DNA from: Hyphomonadaceae bacterium
Lineage (GTDB): Bacteria; Pseudomonadota; Alphaproteobacteria; Caulobacterales; Aquidulcibacteraceae
DNA length: 64,000 nt
Direction: 5' to 3'
NCBI GenBank assembly: GCA_016791445.1
Contig: JAEUMP010000006.1
Location: 62,001-126,000 of the forward strand
In this document: piece by piece, positions 23,319-33,690 of the stretch
How positions within the stretch are numbered: position 1 is the first letter of the stretch
How the letters are laid out: each line of letters begins with the position of its first letter
Notes under the pieces: generated by a model
Databases searched by the model: none
What the model saw: only the letters and a program-made list of their open reading frames with translations
What the model was told of the DNA's origin: nothing
Position numbers and translations under genes: made by a program

Positions 23319-24197
23319 TCATGGCTGGCTGAAACTTGGGTCCCACGGCCAACGACCTAGCGTTCCGCCATCGATTATTTCGTCGATTACTCTCTTCTTC
23401 CAGACAACGCCGAGCTGAACACCAAGAGGATCATCCCCGAGGCGGCCCGAATAGACGCCTAGCAGATCCGGCGCTTGGCCGACCCACATATCGCTATCAG
23501 GTTGCTGAATTGCGCCTCGGCGCACCACGATAACCGGTGAACCGGACATACCCTTGCGGGTAGCCGTATCAATCAAGAGCTTGGGCAAACCTCCCAGATT
23601 CAGGTCCGGCTCGCTGGCAATTGACGCGCGCTTCCAGATTGGAAACTCATGCCCGCCATCCATACCAAACGGAAACCCAATTACATACGCATCGTCACCA
23701 GCGTTCTCTTGGAAGGGCATCCATTCCGGACACTCATTCGCCGGCTGCGTAGCCAGCTCCCACTCGTGTGGGTTTTTGACATGAGTGACAAAATCTTCGG
23801 GCTTGAGTTTTCCAAGCAGGAGAACTGCAACATCCACTTTCGATCCGTAATGCGGATGAACTAGCCAGCGAGGTTCACCTGCAGAGTTTGTAAGCGCCGA
23901 TCCCTGAGCCGCTCTGGCAAACGCAAATCTCCCATCCGGCCCCGGTCGTTCGCGAAATGCAAGCGGAACTAATATCTCATTGGGAAGCCAACCTTGATCG
24001 CTCAAGGCGACATTCCTGTCGGCGTCCCAACCCGTCACGTTGTGAAGGTTGGTAACAAGAAAGTAGTCGCCAGCCCTGTGCCAAAGAAATCCAGTGGCGC
24101 TCGACTTAGCGACGACCTTACCATGGTCGCGGCGTATAAGGGTGAGATGTGTTGGAATGTATGATATCGGACTCGATATCCGATAGGCCTCAGACAT
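23319..24197 (-). CDS. Cytoplasmic trypsin-like serine peptidase
   Basis: 292 residues, beginning MSEAYRISSPISY. The chymotrypsin-fold catalytic triad is visible: H52 (VTNLHNVTG), D122 (KVDVAVLLLG), S218 (RKGMSGSPVIV). An oxyanion-type GxSGSP and a C-terminal GVVWKK segment are in the expected places. No signal peptide is present, unlike the usual periplasmic HtrA proteins, and there is no PDZ domain. The gene follows lepA by 5 bp and may be read through from it. Lower GC than lepA suggests a later insertion. Stand-alone cytosolic trypsin-like domains occur in bacterial conflict systems, but no partner protein is adjacent. Confidence 0.8.
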   Translation of the reverse strand: MSEAYRISSPISYIPTHLTLIRRDHGKVVAKSSATGFLWHRAGDYFLVTNLHNVTGWDADRNVALSDQGWLPNEILVPLAFRERPGPDGRFAFARAAQGSALTNSAGEPRWLVHPHYGSKVDVAVLLLGKLKPEDFVTHVKNPHEWELATQPANECPEWMPFQENAGDDAYVIGFPFGMDGGHEFPIWKRASIASEPDLNLGGLPKLLIDTATRKGMSGSPVIVVRRGAIQQPDSDMWVGQAPDLLGVYSGRLGDDPLGVQLGVVWKKRVIDEIIDGGTLGRWPWDPSFSQP

Positions 24198-24202
24198 TCC
24201 TC

Positions 24203-26011
24203 TCAATCCTCATCCATCTTCAACGCCGCGATGAACGCCTCCTGCGGGATGTCCACCTTCCCGAACTGGCGCATTTTCTTCTTCCCCTCTTTCTGCTTGT
24301 CGAGGAGCTTGCGTTTGCGTGAGATGTCGCCGCCGTAGCATTTCGCGGTGACGTCCTTGCGCAGCGCTGAAATGGTCTCGCGGGCGATGATGCGGCCGCC
24401 GATGGCGGCCTGGATCGGGATCGTGAAGAGGTGCTGCGGGATCAGCTCCTTCAGCTTTTCGCACATGACGCGCCCGCGCTGTTCGGCGCGGCCGCGGTGG
24501 ACGAGCATGGAGAGCGCGTCGACCGGCTCGTCGTTCACGAGGATCGACATCTTCACGAGGTCGCCGGCCTTGTATTCCTCGATCGCGTAATCGAACGAGG
24601 CATAGCCCTTCGAGACGCTCTTCAGCCGGTCATAGAAGTCGAACACCACTTCGTTGAGCGGCAGTTCGTAAACCAGCATGGCGCGCGCGCCGACATAGGA
24701 GAGATCGCGCTGCACGCCGCGGCGATCCTGGCAGAGCTTGAGGATCGCGCCGAGATATTCGTCGGGCGTGAGGATCGTCGCCTTGATCCACGGCTCGTGG
24801 ATTTCCTTGATGCGCGTGACGTCGGGCATGTCGGCGGGGTTGTGCAGCTCCTTCACTTCGCCGTCGTTCATGTGGACGTGGTAGACGACGGAGGGCGCGG
24901 TCGCGATGAGATCGAGATTGAACTCGCGCGTCAGCCGTTCCTGGATGATCTCGAGGTGGAGGAGCCCGAGGAAGCCGCAGCGGAAGCCGAAGCCGAGCGC
25001 GGCGGAGGTTTCCATCTCGTAGGAGAAGCTCGCGTCGTTGAGGCGCAGCTTGCCCATCGCGGCGCGGAGGTCCTCGAAATTGGCCGCGTCCGTCGGGAAG
25101 AGGCCGCAGAAGACCACCGGCTGCGCCGGCTTGAAGCCCGGGAGCGGCGTGGTGATGCCCTGCTTTTCGGTGGTGATGGTGTCGCCGACGCGGGCGTCCG
25201 CCACCTCCTTGATGTTGGCGATGAGGAAGCCGATTTCGCCGGGGCCGAGATCGTCCACGTCCTGCGGCTTCGGGCGGAAGACGCCGACCTTGTCGACGCC
25301 GTAGCTGGCGTCGGTCTGCATCATCTTGATGCGCATGCCCTTCTTCAGCGTGCCGTCGATGACGCGCACGAGGACGACGACGCCCATGTAGGCGTCGTAC
25401 CAGGCGTCCACGAGCATGGCCTTGAGCGGCTTTGCGGGATCGCCCTCCTTCGGCGGCGGCAGGCGCTTGACGATGGCTTCGAGGGTGTCCTCGATGCCGA
25501 TGCCTGTTTTCGCGGAGATGAGGACGGCGTCCGAGGCGTCGATGCCGATGACGTCCTCGATCTGGTCCTTGATGCGGTCGGGCTCGGCGGCGGGGAGATC
25601 GATCTTGTTGAGGACGGGGACGATTTCGAGATTGTTGTCGAGCGCCTGATAGACGTTCGCCAAAGTCTGCGCCTCCACGCCCTGCGAGGCGTCGACGACA
25701 AGCAGCGCGCCCTCGCAGGCGGCGAGGCTGCGGCTCACCTCATAGGCGAAGTCCACGTGGCCGGGGGTGTCGATGAGGTTGAGGACGTAGGTCTCGCCGT
25801 CGGCGGCCTTGTAGTCGAGGCGGACGGTCTGGGCCTTGATGGTGATGCCGCGCTCGCGCTCGATGTCCATCGAGTCGAGCACCTGCTCCTTCATCTCGCG
25901 CGCCTGCAGGCCGCCCGTGAACTGGATCAGCCGGTCCGACAGCGTCGACTTGCCGTGGTCGATGTGCGCCACGATCGAAAAATTGCGAATACGTTCCCGA
26001 GCAAAACTCAT
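24203..26011 (-). CDS. lepA: Elongation factor 4 (LepA)
   Basis: A 602-residue translational GTPase. GTPase motifs: G1 [10 protein letters not shown]2 [10 protein letters not shown]3 DTPGHVDF, G4 NKIDLP. The LepA-specific C-terminal domain ends with the basic run [22 protein letters not shown]4 back-translocates or remodels stalled ribosomes and is cytoplasmic with membrane association reported. The ATG at 26011 ([10 protein letters not shown]) fits the conserved N-terminus of the family. Downstream it is followed at 5 bp by the peptidase gene. Upstream a divergent promoter region separates it from the EipA genes. Confidence 0.98.
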   Translation of the reverse strand: MSFARERIRNFSIVAHIDHGKSTLSDRLIQFTGGLQAREMKEQVLDSMDIERERGITIKAQTVRLDYKAADGETYVLNLIDTPGHVDFAYEVSRSLAACEGALLVVDASQGVEAQTLANVYQALDNNLEIVPVLNKIDLPAAEPDRIKDQIEDVIGIDASDAVLISAKTGIGIEDTLEAIVKRLPPPKEGDPAKPLKAMLVDAWYDAYMGVVVLVRVIDGTLKKGMRIKMMQTDASYGVDKVGVFRPKPQDVDDLGPGEIGFLIANIKEVADARVGDTITTEKQGITTPLPGFKPAQPVVFCGLFPTDAANFEDLRAAMGKLRLNDASFSYEMETSAALGFGFRCGFLGLLHLEIIQERLTREFNLDLIATAPSVVYHVHMNDGEVKELHNPADMPDVTRIKEIHEPWIKATILTPDEYLGAILKLCQDRRGVQRDLSYVGARAMLVYELPLNEVVFDFYDRLKSVSKGYASFDYAIEEYKAGDLVKMSILVNDEPVDALSMLVHRGRAEQRGRVMCEKLKELIPQHLFTIPIQAAIGGRIIARETISALRKDVTAKCYGGDISRKRKLLDKQKEGKKKMRQFGKVDIPQEAFIAALKMDED

Positions 26012-26163
26012 GTCCCGCACCTAACATCGCCCCCGGCCCCCGCCAAGGCGGCGCCCACCGCCGGACATTGCGGCGGATTCACCTCCCGGATGGCGCGTCG
26101 CCTCGCCTCCGCCGCATGGCGCGTATAGGCTCCGTCCGAACCCATTCCGATCGAGGACCGCCC

Positions 26164-26790
26164 ATGCCCACCCGTCGCGACATCGCCCTCGGCCTCGCCG
26201 CCGGCCTCCCCGCCGCGGCGCTCCTGAGCGCCACCGGTCACGCGCAGACGAACGACCCCTTCGCCAATGCGTCATCGGCGCCCCCACCCCCGCCGCCGCA
26301 GAATGACCGGACCTATTCGGAAGAAGAAATGGTGCGCGCAGCAGAGGACTTCTTCGACAGCGCCGCCGGCGGCGTCGCCGCCGTGATTGCACGGGTGTTT
26401 CGCGAACAGGGCCGCCCCGTCGGCTATGTCACCGGGCGCGAAGGCTCAGGCGCGTGGCTTCTCGGCCTGCGCTATGGCACTGGAGATTTGTTCCTCAAGA
26501 CCGGTGAGCGTTCGCAGGTGTTCTGGCGCGGCCCCTCCTTCGGCTTCGACTTCGGCGGCAACGCCTCGAAGGTGTTCACGCTCGTGTACGGGATGACGTC
26601 GTCGGACCAGATCTACAAGCGCTATCCCGGCGTCGAAGGATCGGCCTATGTCGTCGGCGGTCTCGGCGTCACCTACCAGGCGGCGGACGGCGTGACGCTG
26701 GCGCCGATCCGGGCGGGCGTCGGCCTGCGCGGCGGGGCGAATGTGGGCTATCTCGTCTACTCCCGCACCCGCCAACTCCTGCCCTTCTGA
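26164..26790 (+). CDS. EipA/DUF1134 family periplasmic envelope protein
   Basis: A 208-residue precursor with a twin-arginine-like signal (TRRDIALGLAAGL, cleavage near AQ) and a Pro-rich linker. The DUF1134 fold follows: YSEEEMVRAAEDFFDS, IARVFREQGRPVGYVTGREG, RYGTGDLFLKTG, FWRGPSFGFDFGGNASKVFTLVYG, GVEGSAYVVGGLGVTYQ, LAPIRAGVGLRGGANVGYL. EipA is a small beta-barrel periplasmic protein needed for envelope integrity in Brucella and conserved in alphaproteobacteria. Here it is followed 71 bp later by a paralogue in the same direction, probably co-transcribed. Confidence 0.9.
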   Translation: MPTRRDIALGLAAGLPAAALLSATGHAQTNDPFANASSAPPPPPPQNDRTYSEEEMVRAAEDFFDSAAGGVAAVIARVFREQGRPVGYVTGREGSGAWLLGLRYGTGDLFLKTGERSQVFWRGPSFGFDFGGNASKVFTLVYGMTSSDQIYKRYPGVEGSAYVVGGLGVTYQAADGVTLAPIRAGVGLRGGANVGYLVYSRTRQLLPF

Positions 26791-26861
26791 GCACGCCCTC
26801 TTGGAACCGCCGAGGAGCCGACGCATTTCCTCAGGGTCCTTTTCACGGAGGCTTTGAGCCC

Positions 26862-27485
26862 ATGTCCAAGTACATCCGCACGCTCCTTGTGGGCGCATCG
26901 CTCTTGTTTGCGGCGAATTGCGCGGGCGACGGCGCTGTCGCGCGGCAAGCCACGCCCGGCCAGAACACGAGCCCGACCAACACCTCCACGCCGGCGACCC
27001 AACCCGCCTACGAGCGCAGCGAAGTCGTCGATGCCGTCGCCGACTTCTTCGGCATCACCGCAGACGCCGCAGGACAACTCGTCGAACGCACGTTCCGCGA
27101 GAATGGCCGTCCCGTCGGCTATATCCGCGGTGAGGAATTCGCCGCCGCCGCCGGCATCGGCGTGCGCTACGGCGAAGGCGATCTGCGCATGAAAAATGGC
27201 CAATCGCGCAAGGTATTCTGGCAAGGCCCGTCCATCGGATGGGACGCCGGCGGCAATGCGTCGAAGGTGTTCACGCTCGTGTACGGCCTGAACAACGCCG
27301 ACACGATCTACCAGCGCTTTCCGGGCGTCGAAGGCTCGGCTTATTTCGTCGGCGGCATCGGCGTGAACTACCAGCGCGCCGACGGCGTCACGCTGGCGCC
27401 GATGCGGGCGGGCGTGGGCCTGCGGGCAGGCGCGAATGTCGGCTATCTCGCCTATACGCGGGAACGCAATATCCTGCCGCTCTGA
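26862..27485 (+). CDS. Second EipA/DUF1134 paralogue (possible lipoprotein)
   Basis: 207 residues, with CACGGAGG upstream. The signal peptide ends LLFAANCAGD; the cysteine could be lipidated, although Asn before it is atypical. The mature DUF1134 domain closely follows its neighbour (AVADFFGITADAAG, FRENGRPVGYIRGEEF, FWQGPSIGWDAGGNASKVFTLVYG, APMRAGVGLRAGANVGYLAY). The tandem arrangement points to gene duplication and partial specialisation. The two proteins differ in N-terminal targeting, so they could act on different membranes. Function is inferred from EipA. Confidence 0.88.
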   Translation: MSKYIRTLLVGASLLFAANCAGDGAVARQATPGQNTSPTNTSTPATQPAYERSEVVDAVADFFGITADAAGQLVERTFRENGRPVGYIRGEEFAAAAGIGVRYGEGDLRMKNGQSRKVFWQGPSIGWDAGGNASKVFTLVYGLNNADTIYQRFPGVEGSAYFVGGIGVNYQRADGVTLAPMRAGVGLRAGANVGYLAYTRERNILPL

Positions 27486-27494
27486 GTCCGAAGC

Positions 27495-28397
27495 TCAGTC
27501 CGTCATTTCTGACTTTCGACCGGGATCGAGGCGTTCCAGCGCCTCGATTTCCTTTTGTCTGGCCTCATGGCGTTCGCGGAATTCCTCGGCGAACGCCGAC
27601 GCGAATATGCCTGTCGGCAAGGCGACGATGCCGATCCCCGCGAGCGCCACCAGCGCCGCTGCGAAACGTCCTAGCACCGTGACCGGATAGACATCGCCAT
27701 AGCCGACGGTCGTCAGCGTCACCACCGACCACCACATCGCGCGCACCACGCTCCCGAACCGTTCGGCCTGCTCAGGATGACCCGGGACTGGTTGGGCCCC
27801 TTCCACAAAATAGAGAATGAGCGCCGCGATAAAGACCTGCGCCGCCGCCACGGCGAGTGAAGCCAGCAAGGGCGGCCCCGCACGTCGAACCGCCGCGCCG
27901 ACAATCCCGAACGCCGGCACATAGCGCGCCAGCTTGAACAACCGGAAAAGCCGCAAGACACGCAGCGCCGCCATCGTGCTTCCATTTGCGTCGGCAATGA
28001 ACACGGTCAGCACCAGTTCGGGCAGGAACGCCGCGAGATCGGCGAGCGCCAGCGGCGTCGTCATGTAGCGCCAGCGACCGGAGAGCCCGCGATACAGCGG
28101 ATTTTCTCCGACAGCCCAGATGCGCACGAAATACTCGAACGCAAACAGCAGCACGATCACCGTGTTGATGTCGGAGATCAGCAGCGCAGACCCCGGGGGC
28201 ATCGTCGTGTCTGAGCGCGTCGCCTCGGTCTCGAGCGCCATCATCACGAAGCTGACGAGCACCAGCGTGACGAGCATCAGCGAAACAAGCGATATGCCGC
28301 GCCGGCGACCGTCGGGCTCAAGCGCGTCGAAGATGCGTTTGCGAAGAGTGTCCGCCCGGTCCACGCCCTGCCTCCGTTGATCCGATGCTACGCGCAT
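27495..28397 (-). CDS. Voltage-gated-type potassium channel
   Basis: A 300-residue 6-TM channel. S1 contains SLMLVTLVLVSFVMMAL and S2 contains VIVLLFAFEYFVRIWAV. S4 is rich in regularly spaced arginines (LRVLRLFRLFKLARY), acting as voltage sensor. The P-loop carries the K+ selectivity filter in TLTTVGYGD, and S6 is GIGIVALPTGIFAS. An N-terminal basic tail and a C-terminal EFRERHEARQKEIEAL coiled coil follow. No RCK domain is present. Inner membrane; K+ efflux or osmotic/pH control is the probable role. The gene is convergent with the EipA pair. Confidence 0.9.
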   Translation of the reverse strand: MRVASDQRRQGVDRADTLRKRIFDALEPDGRRRGISLVSLMLVTLVLVSFVMMALETEATRSDTTMPPGSALLISDINTVIVLLFAFEYFVRIWAVGENPLYRGLSGRWRYMTTPLALADLAAFLPELVLTVFIADANGSTMAALRVLRLFRLFKLARYVPAFGIVGAAVRRAGPPLLASLAVAAAQVFIAALILYFVEGAQPVPGHPEQAERFGSVVRAMWWSVVTLTTVGYGDVYPVTVLGRFAAALVALAGIGIVALPTGIFASAFAEEFRERHEARQKEIEALERLDPGRKSEMTD

Positions 28398-28438
28398 AGC
28401 ATCGACACTTGAGGGCGAAAATCCCTGCAGGCGAACCC

Positions 28439-29470
28439 TTAGCGGCGGAGGAGAATCTGGTCGAAGACGCCGCCCTCGGCGAAATGCGTCTTCTGGGCCG
28501 CGTCCCATCCGCCGAAGGTGTCGTCGATCGTCGCCATGGGCAGCGCGGGATACTTCCGCGAGTAGCGCGCTAGGACCGACGCTGTGCGCGGGCGGAAATG
28601 GTGCTTGGCGACAAGCTCCTGCGCGGCGTCGCTGTAGAGCAATCGCAGATAGGCTTCCGCGCTGTCGCGCGTCCCGGCGGCGTCGACATTCTTGTCCACC
28701 ACGGCAACGGAAGGCTCCGCGAGAATGCTCACCGACGGCACGATGATATCGACCTCGTCGGCGCCGAGTTCAGCGACAGCCAGGTGCGCTTCGTTCTCCC
28801 ACGCCAGCAGGACATCGCCGATGCGTCGCTGGACGAAGGTTGTCGTCGAACCACGCGCGCCGGTGTCGAGCACGGGCGTCTTCGAGAAGATCAGGCGCAG
28901 GAATTCCCGTGCCGTCTCGTCTGTCCCGCCCGGCTGACGCAACGCCCACGCCCACGCCGCGAGATAATTCCATCGCGCGCCGCCGGACGTTTTCGGGTTG
29001 GGCGTGATGATCTGCACGCCGTCACGACGAAGATCACCCCAGTCGCGGATGCGCCACGGATTGCCCTTGCGCACGAGGAACACGATCGTCGACGTGTAGG
29101 GCGCGCTGTTTTCCGGCAGCCGCGACTGCCAGTCCTCGGCAATCAGCCCGCGGCGCGCGATCTCATCGACATCATGCGCGAGCGCGAGCGTGACGACGTC
29201 CGCCGCGAGTCCGTCGATCACGGAACGCGCCTGCTTGCCCGAGCCGCCATGCGACTGGCTGATCGTCACCTTGCGGCCCGCTTCGCCCTTCCCCCACTCC
29301 GCCTGAAACAGCGCGTTGAACTCGGCATAAAACTCCCGCGTCGGATCGAACGAGACGTTCAGCAATCTGCCGCCGCCTGATCCGCCGCCGCCGCAGCCCG
29401 CCAGCGCGAGCCCGGCTCCGCCCATGGCAAGGCCCGAAAGCGCCGCGCGCCGGCTGATGTGCATCGTCAT
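28439..29470 (-). CDS. Sulfate/thiosulfate ABC-transporter substrate-binding protein (orphan)
   Basis: 343 residues. The start has GGAG upstream. A twin-arginine/lipobox signal ([15 protein letters not shown], then LALAGC) indicates a lipid-anchored periplasmic binding protein. The mature protein shows the Sbp/CysP pattern: [62 protein letters not shown], and WENEAHLA. These regions line the sulfate pocket in the family. No CysT/CysW/CysA gene is within the window. It is divergent from the TonB receptor at 29677; the intervening 206 bp would contain both promoters. Confidence 0.92.
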   Translation of the reverse strand: MTMHISRRAALSGLAMGGAGLALAGCGGGGSGGGRLLNVSFDPTREFYAEFNALFQAEWGKGEAGRKVTISQSHGGSGKQARSVIDGLAADVVTLALAHDVDEIARRGLIAEDWQSRLPENSAPYTSTIVFLVRKGNPWRIRDWGDLRRDGVQIITPNPKTSGGARWNYLAAWAWALRQPGGTDETAREFLRLIFSKTPVLDTGARGSTTTFVQRRIGDVLLAWENEAHLAVAELGADEVDIIVPSVSILAEPSVAVVDKNVDAAGTRDSAEAYLRLLYSDAAQELVAKHHFRPRTASVLARYSRKYPALPMATIDDTFGGWDAAQKTHFAEGGVFDQILLRR

Positions 29471-29612
29471 GTCCCGCTCCTGCGCCTGCCGGAAAATCTA
29501 GCCGGGCGACGTGGCCAAATCCTGTCCTGCAATCCCTACCGAAACCATCGGGATGGCGTGATCCGTGCCTTAAGCGGCCCTTGAACGGCGTCCGGGCGCT
29601 GACGATCGGGAT

Positions 29613-29644
29613 TTGACATGGCAATGTTATCTTGTAACGTTACA
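29613..29644 (+). promoter_or_regulatory. Promoter with palindromic operator upstream of TonB receptor
   Basis: TTGACA at 29613-29618 is followed after about 16 bp by TAACGT, a plausible -35/-10 pair. The -10 overlaps a perfect 12-bp palindrome TGTAACGTTACA (29633-29644), with TGTTAT just before it. The GTTAT...GTAAC pattern is similar to Zur-type boxes. With the ZnuD-like product downstream, repression by a metal regulator (Zur) is a reasonable inference. Confidence 0.55.
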
Positions 29645-29676
29645 GTATCTTGTATCGGTAGAGTTTCGGAGTGACC

Positions 29677-31725
29677 ATGTCCGCACGCTGGATGGTGATG
29701 ATCGGGGTAGTGGCGGCTGCGCCCTCGGCGCTGGCGCAAACGCCGTCCAACAGAGGGCTCGAAGACGAGGTGGTGGTCACCGCCCCGCTTGAGGGCTCGC
29801 GCATCGAAAGTCTCCAGGGCGTCGAAGTCCTCAACCGGGAGGCCATCGTCAACACGATGACCGGCGGCATCGGCGAGAGCCTGGCCCACCTCCCCGGCGT
29901 CTCAAGCACCTTCTACGGCGCGGGCGCGAGCCGCCCCGTCATCCGCGGTCTCGGCGAGGACCGGGTGCGCATCCTGCAGAACGGAATCGGCGCCATCGAC
30001 GCCTCCTCTGCGTCGCCCGACCACGCGGTCACCGCCGACGGCCTCGACGCCGAACGGATCGAGGTGCTGCGCGGCGCAGCGGCGCTCGCCTATGGCGGCA
30101 ATGCCGTGGGCGGCGTGATCAACGTGATCGACGGCTCGATCCCGCGCGTGGCGCCGGAGAACGGCTACAGCGTCGACGGACTGCTCGCCTACTCGACCGG
30201 CGACAAGGGCTGGCAAGGCGACGTGGCCGGCGCCTTCGCCGCCGGTCCGCTTGTATTCCGGCTCGGCGCAGGCCGTCGCGAGACGGAGAACTACGACATT
30301 CCCGGCTTCACCCGCTCTGCGGACCGTCGCGCCGACGATCCGCTGCCGCCGGGAGAGGATGAAATCTCCGGTCAGGCGCCGAACTCCTTCACGTCTCTCG
30401 ACACCTACACCGGCGGCGTATCGCTCGTGCGCGACTGGGGCTTCGCCGGCATCGCCGTGAAGCGCTTCGAAACCGAGTATGGCCTGCCGCCGGAAGATCC
30501 GGATTCCCTGCTCGGCGGGCGCATCCAGCTGGAACAGACGCGCATCGAGTCGCGCGGCGACTTCCGCGTTGCGATCGGGCCGTTCGACCGCATCGACTAC
30601 GGCCTGCAATGGTCCGACTACACCCACCAGGAAATCGAGGACACGGGCGACGTCGCGACGACCTTCACCAACGAAGGCTACGAACTGCGGCTTGAAGCCC
30701 ATCATAACGGCTTCGGCGACAAGCTTGACGGCGCAATCGGCATCCAGGCTTCCGATACCGACTTCGCCGCCGTCGGCGACGAGGCGTTCCTCACCGCCAC
30801 GACCACGCGCGATCTCGGCGCCTTCGTGGTGGAACGCTGGGACAATGGCGCGTGGGGCCTCGAAGGCGGCGCGCGCCTGGAGCGCCGCGACCTCAACAAC
30901 GTGAACGCCGGCGACTTCGATTTCACGACCTCGAGCCTTTCGGCGGGCGTGTTCGTGCGTCCCGCGACGAACTGGTTCCTGGGCGCCACGCTGGCGCGCA
31001 CCGAGAGGGCGCCGACCGCCGTCGAGCTTTTCGCCGATGGTCCGCACATCGCTACCAGCGCCTATGAGCTCGGCAGCGCCGCGCTCGACAAGGAGACGGC
31101 GACGACGATCGAAGGGTCGCTTCGCTACGCCACGGCGCGCGCGCGATTCGAGGTGAACCTCTATCGCGCCGACTACGCCGATTACATCGCCCTCGTCGAC
31201 AGCGGCCTTGTCTTCGTGGAGTCGACGGAGACCTTTGAAGACCCTGCCCTCGTTGCGCCCGGCGAAGAGACGCTGCCGCTCTTCACCTATGTCGCCCGAG
31301 ACGCGGTGTTCACCGGCGGGGAAATCTCGGTCGGCGCCGACATCTTCAGCCACGGCGAATTCACGCTCCGCGGAGACGCGGCGCTCGATATCGTGCGCGC
31401 GAAGTTCGATGGCGGGGGCAATCTTCCGCGCATTCCCCCGCGCACGCTGACCGTCGGGCTTGAAGGCGACTGGCGTGGCTTCACCGCACGCGCGGAAGCG
31501 GTCGACGTCGCCGACCAGGATCGCGTCTCGTCATTCGAATCCGCGACGGATGGCTATACGCTCTACAATGCGCGCCTGACATGGAAGGCGAATGACACGT
31601 TCCGCTTTGTGGTCGACGGTCGCAACCTCACCGACGAGGAAGCGCGCGAACATGTGAGCTTCCTGAAGGATGTGCTGCCGCGCCCGGGCAGGAGCGTGCG
31701 CTTCGCAGTCGTGGCGGACTTCTAG
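29677..31725 (+). CDS. ZnuD-like TonB-dependent outer-membrane receptor
   Basis: A 682-residue receptor. The signal peptide ends AAPSALAQ and the plug domain follows. The plug starts with a TonB-box-like EVVVTAP and includes VSSTFYGAGASRPVIRGL, SPDHAVTADGLDAERIEVLRG and GNAVGGVINV. The barrel ends with RFAVVADF, whose terminal Phe is typical for Bam recognition. The order SPDHAV-..-EYGLP-..-ELFADGPHIAT-..-ELGSAALDKE closely parallels the zinc receptor ZnuD of Neisseria as I know it. A His-rich loop is not evident, so zinc specificity is probable rather than shown. GGAG precedes the ATG at 29677; an in-frame GTG lies 6 bp upstream. The upstream palindrome suggests metal regulation. Confidence 0.85.
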   Translation: MSARWMVMIGVVAAAPSALAQTPSNRGLEDEVVVTAPLEGSRIESLQGVEVLNREAIVNTMTGGIGESLAHLPGVSSTFYGAGASRPVIRGLGEDRVRILQNGIGAIDASSASPDHAVTADGLDAERIEVLRGAAALAYGGNAVGGVINVIDGSIPRVAPENGYSVDGLLAYSTGDKGWQGDVAGAFAAGPLVFRLGAGRRETENYDIPGFTRSADRRADDPLPPGEDEISGQAPNSFTSLDTYTGGVSLVRDWGFAGIAVKRFETEYGLPPEDPDSLLGGRIQLEQTRIESRGDFRVAIGPFDRIDYGLQWSDYTHQEIEDTGDVATTFTNEGYELRLEAHHNGFGDKLDGAIGIQASDTDFAAVGDEAFLTATTTRDLGAFVVERWDNGAWGLEGGARLERRDLNNVNAGDFDFTTSSLSAGVFVRPATNWFLGATLARTERAPTAVELFADGPHIATSAYELGSAALDKETATTIEGSLRYATARARFEVNLYRADYADYIALVDSGLVFVESTETFEDPALVAPGEETLPLFTYVARDAVFTGGEISVGADIFSHGEFTLRGDAALDIVRAKFDGGGNLPRIPPRTLTVGLEGDWRGFTARAEAVDVADQDRVSSFESATDGYTLYNARLTWKANDTFRFVVDGRNLTDEEAREHVSFLKDVLPRPGRSVRFAVVADF

Positions 31726-31731
31726 CCGTCG

Positions 31732-31772
31732 CGGCCCCGGAGCGCGCGGCCGAGGCCCGCGCTCCGGGGCCG
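31732..31772. terminator. Strong bidirectional hairpin between convergent genes
   Basis: CGGCCCCGGAGCGCG and CGCGCTCCGGGGCCG form a perfect 15-bp stem with an 11-nt loop, between the stops of the TonB receptor and adhC. No long T-run follows. The stem strength and the convergent setting support a terminator. Confidence 0.8.
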
Positions 31773-31777
31773 TTGAA

Positions 31778-32890
<1,113 letters not shown>

Positions 32891-32946
32891 GGCGTTGGTC
32901 CTTCCGTTTTCGCGGAAGACTTTTCACACGCACGCACGCGCATCAA

Positions 32947-33087
32947 CCCTCCCCCGCCCGCGGGGGAGGGAAATGCGAGCGCACGCGAGCGAAGGGTGAG
33001 GGCCCGTGAGACCGTCATCGCAAACGTCTCACAGGCCCTCACCCTGACCGCTTCGCGGCCTGTCTCTCTCCCGCTTGCGGGAGAGGG
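32947..33087. repeat. Inverted palindromic repeat pair, second family
   Basis: Two units face each other: CCCTCCCCCGCCCGCGGGGGAGGG hairpin with GAGCGAAGGGTGAGGGCCC tail, then a spacer, then GGCCCTCACCCTGACCGCTTCGCGG and CTCTCCCGCTTGCGGGAGAG. The layout matches the repeats near 22 kb, but the sequence is distinct (GGTGAGGGCCC tail rather than GGATGAGGGGGC). It lies directly after the gst stop. Confidence 0.8.
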
Positions 33088-33690
33088 CTACATCAACCCC
33101 TCAGCCTTCAGCGCTTCCTGCACCTTCGGGCGCGCGCTGACGCGCTGCATGTAGGCCGCGATGTTGGGCCACTGCTTCAGGTCGATCTGGTGGAAATTCG
33201 CCCAGTTGATCACGGGAAAGGCGTAAGCATCGACGGCAGAGAACTCATTGCCGGCGATGTACTGCTGGTTTGCGAGCGTGCCGTTGATTTCGTCAAAACG
33301 CTTGCCGAGCTTCGTCTTGGCCGCGGCTTTCGTTTCGGCCGGCGCGGACGGATCCCAGAGCGGGCCGAAGCCCTTGTGCAGCTCGGTGGCGACGAACGCG
33401 AGCGCCGACTGCATCTTTGTGCGACCAAGGCGATCCTTCGGCATCAGCCCGCCATCGGGATTCTCGTCGGCGATGTACTGCACCAGCACATTGGCTTCAG
33501 TCAGCCGCGTGCCGTCGTCAAGTTCGAGCAGCGGAACATAGCCGCGCGGATTGATGGCGTAGAAATCGTCGCCGTTCTCGGTCTTGTGCGCGCGCAGATC
33601 AACCTTCACGAGATCGAGTTTCACGCCCGATTCGGTTGCCGCGATATGCGGCGCCATCGCGCACGAGCCGGGTGAATAATAGAGCTTCAT
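33088..33690 (-). CDS. Glutathione S-transferase (beta-class-like)
   Basis: A 200-residue enzyme with an N-terminal thioredoxin-like domain (MKLYYSPGSCAMAPHIA), where the SPGSCA region carries the Ser/Cys active site typical of bacterial beta-class GSTs. NPRGYVPLLELDDG (GSH binding) and TEANVLVQYIAD follow. The all-helical C-terminal domain starts at about residue 88. The ATG at 33690 is taken; longer frames upstream are not supported. It conjugates glutathione to electrophiles or acts in redox protection, in the cytoplasm. It sits downstream of frmA and a repeat pair. Confidence 0.93.
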   Translation of the reverse strand: MKLYYSPGSCAMAPHIAATESGVKLDLVKVDLRAHKTENGDDFYAINPRGYVPLLELDDGTRLTEANVLVQYIADENPDGGLMPKDRLGRTKMQSALAFVATELHKGFGPLWDPSAPAETKAAAKTKLGKRFDEINGTLANQQYIAGNEFSAVDAYAFPVINWANFHQIDLKQWPNIAAYMQRVSARPKVQEALKAEGLM

